Below the pieces are notes generated by a model. It was not told where the DNA came from, did no database searches, and saw only the letters and a list, made by a program, of their open reading frames with translations. Below are positions 1 through 5,377 of a DNA stretch of 5,631 nucleotides, piece by piece. The translations under genes were made by a program, and so were the position numbers. This DNA is from CAYNST01 sp964641175. Its GTDB lineage: Bacteria > Pseudomonadota > Gammaproteobacteria > Pseudomonadales > Cellvibrionaceae. Where the stretch lies: NCBI GenBank assembly GCA_964641175.1, contig CAZXLJ010000159.1, positions 1 through 5,631 of the forward strand, given 5' to 3'. Numbering within the stretch: position 1 is the first letter of the stretch; every line of letters begins with the position of its first letter.

Positions 1-7
1 TTCTCCT
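1..7 (-). promoter_or_regulatory. Possible Shine-Dalgarno at the left edge for a minus-strand gene outside the window
   Basis: Read on the minus strand, the last bases are CCACAGGAGAA, which contains a strong AGGAG core at 3-7. With normal spacing the start codon would lie a few bases beyond the edge. If so, a further minus-strand gene sits downstream of the hydrolase about 140 nt away. The motif is seen directly; the gene is inferred. Confidence 0.35.
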
Positions 8-141
8 GTGGTTGATGCAATCAATCTGCATTCAGGGCGCTATCATAGGCGCCGAAGCTTAACGCAAGATGAATTGGACAAGGGGGTGACGTCTTCCCAT
101 CCTTGTTGTCGCACCTGTTCCATAACTGAAGTGAATGTGGA
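1..141. other. Non-coding left flank with a small hairpin
   Basis: I find no convincing gene here. The region lies downstream of the minus-strand hydrolase. A hairpin can be drawn with GGCGC at 36-40 pairing GCGCC at 49-53 around an 8-nt loop; TTC (31-33) and GAA (54-56) can lengthen it across a 2-nt bulge. No T-run follows on either strand, so it is not a canonical Rho-independent terminator, although it could be a 3'-end stem for the hydrolase mRNA. On the minus strand a TATGAT hexamer (complement of 42-47) resembles a -10 box for a gene beyond the left edge, but no well-spaced -35 box was found. Confidence 0.4.
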
Positions 142-1131
142 TTACTGCAGAAATTCCTGCAGGGGCTTTACGAATTGCTCAAACGCCTCAACATGCGGCA
201 TATGCCCCACATCATCAAGTTCCACCAGTTTTGCATTCGGAATTGCGTCTCGGCTCTTTTTACCCAGCTTCGTATACAAGCCCATCGTCTTGCGCGTTTT
301 TTCATCGGCCAGCGGCTTTCCCAGAGCGGTACGGTCACGGGTGCCGATGATCAGCAGAGTCGGCGTTTTGAGATTGGAAAATTCGTGCACTACCGGCTGG
401 GTGAATATCATGTCGTAGGTGAGGGCGGCGTTCCAGGCGATGCGGGGGTAGTCGGGATTGGTAGTCCAGCCGGCCAGCAGATCGACCCAGGGTTGATATT
501 CCGGTTTCCATTTGCCGTCGTAATAGTTTTCTTGCTGGTATTTCTTTATTTGCTCCGGAGTTTGTTTAAGTTCGCGCTGGTACCAGACGTCCACGCTTTG
601 GTAAGGCACAAGAGGGCGGTAATCTTCCAGTCCGATGGGATTCACCAGCACCAGCTGTGTGACGGTATCGGGAAACATGAGCGAGAAACGGGTGGCGAGC
701 ATGCCGCCCATGGAGTGACCAACCACTGCCGTTCGTTCAATTTTCAAATGGTCCAACACGGCTTTGGTGTGATCGGCCAGCTGCTGGAACGTGTACTGAT
801 AATGGGCGGGCTTGCTGGATTTGCCGAAGCCGATCTGGTCCGGCACCACCACCCGGTGCCCTCGTTTTACCAGTGCCTCAACAGTCGTCTGCCAGTAGGC
901 GCCGTTGAAGTTCTTGCCATGCAGTAGCAACACAGTCGAACCGGCAGGCTTGTCCGGTCGGATGTCCATGTAGGCCATCTTCAATGTCTGCTGCTGGCTC
1001 TTGAGAGTCAGTTTTTGCACCGGATAAGGGTAGTTATAGTTCTCCAGTTCAATATCCAGCCAGGCTGGTTCTTTGGCGGTGACGGCTGCGCTGAGGGCGA
1101 GGCCGAGAAGTAGCGCGAGAGTTACGTTCAT
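142..1131 (-). CDS. Exported alpha/beta-fold hydrolase (serine hydrolase, substrate unknown)
   Basis: This 329-residue protein has the layout of the alpha/beta hydrolase superfamily. After a hydrophobic leader (residues 1-19, likely signal-peptidase I cut after the Ala of VTA) come the oxyanion-strand motif LLLHGKNF (68-75), the DQIGFGKSS turn (98-106), the nucleophile elbow GHSMGG with Ser140, the acid in IGTRD (Asp266) and the histidine loop GHMPHVE (His310). The whole triad is present, so it should be active, probably as an esterase, lipase or related C-O/C-N hydrolase in the periplasm. Nucleophile Ser rather than Asp argues against a haloalkane dehalogenase. The ATG at 1131 is chosen because GGAG lies 5 nt upstream on the minus strand and a signal peptide starts there; the same frame stays open upstream but would run into the divergent gene. 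The leader has no Lys/Arg before its hydrophobic core, so export is likely but not certain. Its substrate cannot be named from sequence. Confidence 0.9.
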   Translation of the reverse strand: MNVTLALLLGLALSAAVTAKEPAWLDIELENYNYPYPVQKLTLKSQQQTLKMAYMDIRPDKPAGSTVLLLHGKNFNGAYWQTTVEALVKRGHRVVVPDQIGFGKSSKPAHYQYTFQQLADHTKAVLDHLKIERTAVVGHSMGGMLATRFSLMFPDTVTQLVLVNPIGLEDYRPLVPYQSVDVWYQRELKQTPEQIKKYQQENYYDGKWKPEYQPWVDLLAGWTTNPDYPRIAWNAALTYDMIFTQPVVHEFSNLKTPTLLIIGTRDRTALGKPLADEKTRKTMGLYTKLGKKSRDAIPNAKLVELDDVGHMPHVEAFEQFVKPLQEFLQ

Positions 1132-1136
1132 TGGAT

Positions 1137-1140
1137 CTCC
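1137..1140 (-). promoter_or_regulatory. Ribosome binding site of the hydrolase
   Basis: On the minus strand GGAG is followed by ATCCA and then ATG, a 5-nt spacing. This fixes the start at 1131 rather than at any of the upstream in-frame starts that would overlap the neighbouring gene. Confidence 0.65.
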
Positions 1141-1322
1141 AGAGGTTTCCGGTATTGACTTTAGATACGAGGCTTTTGACGTTTGAGGATTGTTACGACA
1201 CGGCGCAAACTTTTGCACACCCGCGGTTTCGCTGATAAGGTTGTGCCCGGCTGCAATGCCCTGCTGCATTGTCTGGCCGCCTGCTGAATAAATCCAGAGA
1301 TCCGGCGCGGCCGGTCGTGAAG

Positions 1323-1328
1323 AGGGAG
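1323..1328 (+). promoter_or_regulatory. Ribosome binding site of the NYN gene
   Basis: AGGGAG lies 7 nt before the ATG at 1336. A second in-frame ATG at 1345 would be 16 nt away, so the first is preferred. Confidence 0.65.
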
Positions 1329-1335
1329 AGAAATC

Positions 1336-2067
1336 ATGAGCAAAATGAGTACTCGAATTGCACTGCTGATCGACTGTGACAACGTCAGCCATGACTCTGT
1401 AGAGGGCGTGCTTGAGGAGCTGGCAAAATACGGAACCGTCAATATCCGCCATGCTCATGGGGACTGGAAAAAAACCAACCTGTCTGGATGGACGGAGAAA
1501 TTGCACCCGAACGCCATCAGGCCTATCCAGCAGTTCGCCTATACCACAGGAAAAAATGCTACGGACTCAGCCATGATCATTGATGCAATGGACTTGCTGT
1601 ACAGCAACGACGTGGATGCGTTTGCCCTGATGACCAGTGACAGCGATTTTACGCCGCTGGTGCTGCGTTTGCTGGAAAGCGGGAAAATCGTCTATGGATT
1701 CGGTGAACGCAAAACGCCAGCGCCCTTCGTTCATGCGTGTTCGCAGTTTATCTATACCGAGAGTCTGCAATCCAAATCCGAAGGTAATGAAGCTGCGCCG
1801 TCGACCAGAAAATCCCGCAAGGAACTGCGCGGAGATGCCGCACTGGTCAAACTTTTGCGTACTGCCGCGGAGCAGACATCCGAGGAAGACGGCTGGTCTC
1901 ACTTGAGCCGGGTCGGTAATTATATTTCCAACAACAGCTCCTTTTCGTCTTTGAATTACGGTTACAAAAAACTCAGTGATCTGATCAAGGCGACCGAGCT
2001 GTTTGAACTGCAATCCCGCAGCAGTCACAACGCGATTTACATTCGCGACAGCCGGCAGCAGTCCTGA
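1336..2067 (+). CDS. NYN-domain (LabA/DUF88) putative ribonuclease with C-terminal OST-HTH/LOTUS domain
   Basis: This 243-residue, soluble, probably cytoplasmic protein has two domains. Residues 7-141 form a NYN domain of the PIN-like nuclease superfamily: LLIDCDN (10-16) supplies Asp13 and Asp15, ATDSAMIID (75-83) supplies Asp77 and Asp83, and TSDSDFTPLV (100-109) supplies Asp102 and Asp104. These are the expected metal-binding acidic positions, so the catalytic site looks intact. A polar linker (about 142-165) leads to an OST-HTH/LOTUS winged-helix domain (about 166-238), recognised by DGWSHLSRVGNYI and YGYKKLSDLI. LOTUS domains bind RNA in characterised eukaryotic proteins, and NYN-LOTUS pairing also occurs in eukaryotic MARF1-type proteins. 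By analogy this should be a metal-dependent RNase with its own RNA-binding module; target RNA and physiological role are unknown. It is divergent from the hydrolase and 141 nt upstream of the transporter, which is probably not cotranscribed with it by necessity. Confidence 0.9.
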   Translation: MSKMSTRIALLIDCDNVSHDSVEGVLEELAKYGTVNIRHAHGDWKKTNLSGWTEKLHPNAIRPIQQFAYTTGKNATDSAMIIDAMDLLYSNDVDAFALMTSDSDFTPLVLRLLESGKIVYGFGERKTPAPFVHACSQFIYTESLQSKSEGNEAAPSTRKSRKELRGDAALVKLLRTAAEQTSEEDGWSHLSRVGNYISNNSSFSSLNYGYKKLSDLIKATELFELQSRSSHNAIYIRDSRQQS

Positions 2068-2098
2068 TTCCAAAAAGCCCGGAAGCCGTTTCAAAACG

Positions 2099-2114
2099 CG
2101 CGATCGAAGTCGCG
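2099..2114 (+). other. Small hairpin downstream of the NYN gene
   Basis: CGCGA (2099-2103) can pair TCGCG (2110-2114) around a 6-nt loop, 31 nt past the NYN stop codon. No T-run follows directly; the next AT-rich stretch is at 2129-2140. It may be a 3'-end stem or a chance dyad, and is too weak to call a terminator. Confidence 0.25.
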
Positions 2115-2159
2115 ACAAGGCGCTGCCGAAAAATAATTTTACTTCCAATCGATACGGAA

Positions 2160-2190
2160 CGCCGCAGTTCGGCGGCGCTTGCTTATCAAG
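2160..2190 (+). promoter_or_regulatory. Tandem hairpins in the leader of the BCCT gene
   Basis: CGCCGC (2160-2165) can pair GCGGCG (2172-2177) with a 6-nt loop, and directly after it CTTG (2178-2181) can pair CAAG (2187-2190) with a 5-nt loop. The second stem ends 3 nt before the ribosome binding site. No T-run follows, so this is not an intrinsic terminator. It lies where it could influence translation of the transporter. The first stem is strong in GC; the second is weak. Confidence 0.35.
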
Positions 2191-2193
2191 ACC

Positions 2194-2198
2194 AGGAG
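2194..2198 (+). promoter_or_regulatory. Ribosome binding site of the BCCT gene
   Basis: AGGAG lies 10 nt before the ATG at 2209. It decides against the in-frame TTG at 2179, which would place this motif inside the coding region and add ten polar residues not expected in the family. CAAG (2187-2190) and CTTG (2201-2204) flank the motif, so it could sit in the loop of a weak 4-bp stem. Confidence 0.65.
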
Positions 2199-2208
2199 AC
2201 CTTGCCGA

Positions 2209-4266
2209 ATGACGACGAGCGGCACTGTAAAATCCGCCATTCTGGCGCCCGTTTTTTTTCCTGCCGTCGCGGTGATTCTGCTGCTGGTTATCGGCACAAT
2301 CAGCAGTCCGGAGCTTGCCGGCAAAGCTTTTGCCGGTTCTCTTGCCAGCATTACGCGGAACTTCGGCTGGTTCTACATGTTGTCGGTTGCATTTTTTCTG
2401 GTATTTATTGTCGGTGTCGCACTATCCAGATGGGGCCGCATCAAACTTGGGCCGGATCACGCAGATCCCCAATACAGCTTCCCCGTTTGGTTCGCCATGC
2501 TCTTTTCTGCCGGGTATGGCATTGCCTTGCTGTTCTTTGGCGTTGCCGAGCCAGTTCTGCACTACGCGGCTCCACCGGCCGGTGCCCCGGAGACCATCGA
2601 TGCAGCCAAACAAGCGATGCAGATTGCCTTTTTTCACTGGGGATTTCATATCTGGGCCATATATGGCCTGGTGGGTCTGGTGTTGGCGTATTTCGCATTT
2701 CGCCATGGGTTGCCTTTATCCATCCGCTCGGCGTTGTACCCGCTGATCGGGGAACGTATTCACGGCCCGATCGGGCATATGGTGGACGTGTTTGCGATAT
2801 TGGGGACCATGTTTGGAATTGCGACTACGCTGGGCCTTTCGGTCGCACAGATTAACGCTGGCCTTAACTATCTCTGGCCCCAAATACCGGTGTCTGTTGT
2901 TGTTCAGGTGATTGCGATCGCGCTCATCACCGCATTGGCCGTCCTGTCGGTAGTTGCCGGCCTGGACAAGGGCATAAAGCGTCTGTCGATTCTTAACATG
3001 ACATTGGCGATTCTGCTGATGCTGTTTGTATTTCTGGTTGGCCCGAGCGTCCACATACTTGAAAGCTTTCTTCAGAATACGGGCAGTTACCTGAACAATA
3101 TTGTGGAGCGCACCTTCAATCTGCAGGCGTATACCCGCGGCGACTGGATCGGTAACTGGACGCTGTTTATTTTCGGCTGGACAATTGCCTGGGCGCCGTT
3201 TGTTGGCCTGTTCATCGCAAGGATCAGCCGTGGGCGAAGTATCCGTCAATTTGTTCTGGGCGTGATGTTCGTGCCGTCGTTGTTTACATTCTTATGGTTT
3301 TCCATCTTCGGAGACACGGCGCTGCATCTGATTATGAACGAAGGCTATTCCGCCCTGATTGGTCACGTGCAGGCGGATCATGCGATAGCATTATTCAAAC
3401 TGTTCGAAGTGCTACCTTTCACTCCGGTCGTGTCTTTCCTGACGGTTGTCCTGATCATCACCTTTTTTGTGACTTCCTCAGATTCCGGCTCCCTGGTGAT
3501 TGATTCACTGGCGTCGGGCGGCGCTGCGTTGACTCCGGTATGGCAGCGGGTGTTCTGGGCATCGTCAGAAGGTGTGGTGGCTGCAGTTCTATTGGTGGCT
3601 GGCGGGTTGAGTGCGCTGCAGACAATGACTATTGTCAGTGCCCTGCCTTTTTCAATGATCATGATCATTGCAGCAATCGGGATGTGGCGCGCGTTGATTA
3701 TTGAAAGTCACCAGCAGGAAAGTCTGCAATCCCAGGTTGGTGCGCGGCACGCCGGCGCTCCAGGTCGGGGATTGTGGCGCCGGCGGCTATCAGGTCTGGT
3801 GACCTTTCCGGCGCGCGACAGTGTTGACGCTTTCATTGCCACGACAGTGGCCAAGGCGATGCATCGCGTTGAACGCGAACTGAAAAAGCATGACTGGCCG
3901 GCGGAAGTCTGCGAAGACTTTTCTAATGGCCGGATCTATCTGGAGGTGATCAAAGAGCCTCAGATCGATTTTATTTATGACATCAGGGTTATGCAGTACA
4001 CCTTGCCCGATTATGTCGCTTCACAGGCTGCCGACGCGCATCCACGACGGGATTATTGCCGCGCTGAAGTATTCTTGCGGCGCGGCGGGCAATCTTACGA
4101 TATCTACGGATTTGAGCAGCAGGATGTCATCAGTGACATTCTGGATCAGTTCGAGAAGCACTTGAATTTCCTCCACGTCTCCCCTGGCAGTCTGCCCTGG
4201 CGCATGGATGATTACGAAGATGTGCTGCGTACGAAAGAAACTCCAACCAGTACAGGTAATGGATAA
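2209..4266 (+). CDS. betT: BCCT-family transporter, BetT type with long cytoplasmic C-terminal domain
   Basis: This 685-residue inner-membrane protein is close in length to E. coli BetT (about 677). About twelve membrane segments fill residues 12-495, and a soluble domain fills about 500-685, ending in ISDILDQFEKHLNFLHV (641-657), which matches the BetT tail. In BetT-type proteins this tail has been linked to osmotic control. Family marks: glycine-rich stretch AGYGIAL in TM3 (101-107), aromatic residues Trp144, Trp149 and Tyr152 in TM4 (BetP Trp189, Trp194, Tyr197), the TM8 block WAPFVGLFIARISRGR (328-343) and TSSDSG (422-427). Two positions are unusual: Ala106 where BetP has Gly153 and E. 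coli BetT has Asp, and Thr325 where both have Trp (BetP Trp374). The fold and family are certain, import of choline or another betaine-like solute is likely, but the exact substrate and the coupling ion are open. No betA, betB or betI lies nearby. The stop is 10 nt before pldA, suggesting one transcript. Confidence 0.9.
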   Translation: MTTSGTVKSAILAPVFFPAVAVILLLVIGTISSPELAGKAFAGSLASITRNFGWFYMLSVAFFLVFIVGVALSRWGRIKLGPDHADPQYSFPVWFAMLFSAGYGIALLFFGVAEPVLHYAAPPAGAPETIDAAKQAMQIAFFHWGFHIWAIYGLVGLVLAYFAFRHGLPLSIRSALYPLIGERIHGPIGHMVDVFAILGTMFGIATTLGLSVAQINAGLNYLWPQIPVSVVVQVIAIALITALAVLSVVAGLDKGIKRLSILNMTLAILLMLFVFLVGPSVHILESFLQNTGSYLNNIVERTFNLQAYTRGDWIGNWTLFIFGWTIAWAPFVGLFIARISRGRSIRQFVLGVMFVPSLFTFLWFSIFGDTALHLIMNEGYSALIGHVQADHAIALFKLFEVLPFTPVVSFLTVVLIITFFVTSSDSGSLVIDSLASGGAALTPVWQRVFWASSEGVVAAVLLVAGGLSALQTMTIVSALPFSMIMIIAAIGMWRALIIESHQQESLQSQVGARHAGAPGRGLWRRRLSGLVTFPARDSVDAFIATTVAKAMHRVERELKKHDWPAEVCEDFSNGRIYLEVIKEPQIDFIYDIRVMQYTLPDYVASQAADAHPRRDYCRAEVFLRRGGQSYDIYGFEQQDVISDILDQFEKHLNFLHVSPGSLPWRMDDYEDVLRTKETPTSTGNG
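2235..2259 (+). promoter_or_regulatory. Terminator-like hairpin plus T8 inside the first codons of the BCCT gene
   Basis: CGCCA (2235-2239) and TGGCG (2243-2247) form a perfect 5-bp stem with a TTC loop; after 4 nt comes an uninterrupted run of eight T (2252-2259). It covers codons 9-17. The stem is short and the T-run is not immediately adjacent, so it is a weak intrinsic terminator at best. Within a translated region it could act as a polarity or attenuation site when translation is poor. The T8 run is also a candidate slippage site. It may merely reflect codons for Val-Phe-Phe in the first membrane segment. Confidence 0.25.
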
Positions 4267-4276
4267 CGGTTAACCA

Positions 4277-5377
4277 ATGACCACTGTGCAATTGAAAAGA
4301 CCGAACGCGAGCGGGACATTATTGATGTCCGTGCTGTGCGCCCTGGGTATCTTTGGTACCTCCCTGTGTGCGGCAGACTCGGCAGCTCAAGTCACCTCGA
4401 CTGTTTACGAATCCTGTCTGCTGGAGAAAATCGAAAGCGCTTCCGACGATGCCGCCGTGTCACAGCTTCGGCGGGAATGTCTGGAAGAAACGCGGCAAGA
4501 GGAGCCATCCGGGCCAGGCATGACGCAGCACGAATATTCCATATCAACAGAAGATTCACTGCTGTACCAGCGCCTTGAACGGGAGATTGGAGTGGAAAGC
4601 CTGCCGTCGATCCTGACGCCGCACAATCGCAATTACATTCTGCCGCTCAGTTATGTCCGGGAACCCAATGGCGAGCCCTACCAGAGCACGCCGGGAGACA
4701 ACGCGTTCGCGCGCGAACTGGATAACCTCGAGGTGAAGTTCCAGCTGAGTATCAAGTTTCGTCTGGCGGGTGGATTTTTTCATAAAAATGACCGGCTTTA
4801 TTTTGGCTTTACGGCGCTGTCGTTCTGGCAGGCGTATAACAAGCTGGTGTCTGCACCGTTTCGCGAGACCAATTATGAGCCGGAAATATTCTGGGTTTCG
4901 TCATTGCCCTGGCGGCCATTCGGAATTGATGGTTCATTGCTCGGCGTGGGCTACAGTCATGAATCCAATGGCGGCACCGGTCAGTTGTCGCGCAGCTGGA
5001 ACCGGCTGTATGCGAACCTGTCATTTGAAAAGGGACGCTATGTGTTCAGCGTCAAACCGTGGTGGCGCATACCGGAACGTGAAAAGCGGTCTCCTTTCGA
5101 TGCTTCAGGAGATGACAATCCTGATATCGAACACTACATGGGACATTTTGAATTTGCCGCCGCACAGCGCATCGGCGAGCACGAAGTCAGCCTGATGCTC
5201 AGGAACAATATGGATACCGACAAGAAAGGTGCCGTCCGTCTGGAATGGGCCTATCCGCTGTGGGGTAACGTGCGCGGATTTGCTCAGTATTACAACGGTT
5301 ATGGCGAAAGCCTGATTGACTACAATGTCCGGATCGAAAGGATTGGGGTGGGAATACTTATCAGCAGCTTATTCTAG
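4277..5377 (+). CDS. pldA: Outer-membrane phospholipase A (OMPLA)
   Basis: The C-terminal two thirds match E. coli PldA closely: VKFQLSIKF (153-161), PFRETNYEPEIF (194-205), the active-site block YSHESNGG...SRSWNRLY (226-245), DDNPDIEHYMGHF (279-291), GYGESLIDYN (341-350) and a terminal Phe typical of outer-membrane barrels. Catalytic residues His228, Ser230 and Asn242 correspond to E. coli His142, Ser144 and Asn156, and Ser238 to calcium-site Ser152. The enzyme should be a calcium-dependent, dimerising phospholipase A1/A2 that hydrolyses phospholipids misplaced to the outer leaflet. A signal peptide covers residues 1-32 (Lys7/Arg8, hydrophobic core, cut after SLCA). At 366 residues it is longer than the 289 of E. 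coli; the extra part is a polar N-terminal stretch (about 33-100) with Cys47 and Cys68. No strong Shine-Dalgarno precedes the ATG, which starts 10 nt after the transporter stop, so translational coupling is likely. The later ATG at 4325 would lose the charged part of the signal. Confidence 0.93.
   Translation: MTTVQLKRPNASGTLLMSVLCALGIFGTSLCAADSAAQVTSTVYESCLLEKIESASDDAAVSQLRRECLEETRQEEPSGPGMTQHEYSISTEDSLLYQRLEREIGVESLPSILTPHNRNYILPLSYVREPNGEPYQSTPGDNAFARELDNLEVKFQLSIKFRLAGGFFHKNDRLYFGFTALSFWQAYNKLVSAPFRETNYEPEIFWVSSLPWRPFGIDGSLLGVGYSHESNGGTGQLSRSWNRLYANLSFEKGRYVFSVKPWWRIPEREKRSPFDASGDDNPDIEHYMGHFEFAAAQRIGEHEVSLMLRNNMDTDKKGAVRLEWAYPLWGNVRGFAQYYNGYGESLIDYNVRIERIGVGILISSLF

Larger units (their letters stand above)
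1132..1335. promoter_or_regulatory. Divergent intergenic region between hydrolase and NYN gene
   Basis: Both genes start outward from this 204-nt spacer, so it must hold at least one promoter in each direction unless one is transcribed from elsewhere. Plus-strand hexamers resembling -35 boxes occur at 1155-1160 (TTGACT) and 1176-1181 (TTGACG), but no good -10 box lies at 16-18 nt from either, so I do not place a promoter. Two dyads are visible: CAATGC (1254-1259) with GCATTG (1266-1271), and CCGGC (1302-1306) with GCCGG (1310-1314). Either could be an operator or a 5'-UTR stem of the NYN mRNA. Nothing here is recognisable as a known regulator site. Confidence 0.5.

Noticed and set aside
175..927. 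250-codon plus-strand open frame
   Set aside because: It is antisense to the well-supported hydrolase and its translation matches no family pattern; it reflects codon bias of the true gene.
1133..1303. Inverted 7-mer GGATCTC (1133-1139) / GAGATCC (1297-1303) flanking the divergent spacer
   Set aside because: About one such inverted 7-mer pair is expected by chance in 200 nt, and one copy is simply the hydrolase ribosome binding site.
1132..1506. In-frame upstream extension of the hydrolase (up to 125 extra residues)
   Set aside because: It overlaps the NYN gene on the other strand, has no domain sense, and the ATG at 1131 has a good ribosome binding site and begins a signal peptide.
1567..2148. 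193-codon minus-strand open frame
   Set aside because: It lies opposite the NYN-LOTUS gene, whose two domains and catalytic residues are clear; no ribosome binding site or recognisable domain supports the antisense frame.
2179..2208. TTG start adding ten residues to the transporter
   Set aside because: The AGGAG at 2194-2198 would lie within the coding region, while it is properly placed for the ATG at 2209.
2716..3249. 177-codon minus-strand open frame
   Set aside because: It lies antisense to the transporter membrane segments, and its highly polar, Gln/Asn/Arg-rich translation is what reversed membrane-segment codons produce.
3653..3670. Perfect 18-bp palindrome built from ATGATC repeats
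   Set aside because: It sits inside TM12 of the transporter and is explained by codons for Met-Ile-Met-Ile-Ile; no operator role is expected deep in a gene.
4268..4275. Palindrome GGTTAACC just before the pldA start
   Set aside because: An 8-bp palindrome is common by chance and there is no second site or other regulatory context.
4325..4327. Alternative pldA start at the internal ATG
   Set aside because: It would remove Lys7 and Arg8, leaving a signal peptide without a charged n-region, and has no better ribosome binding site.
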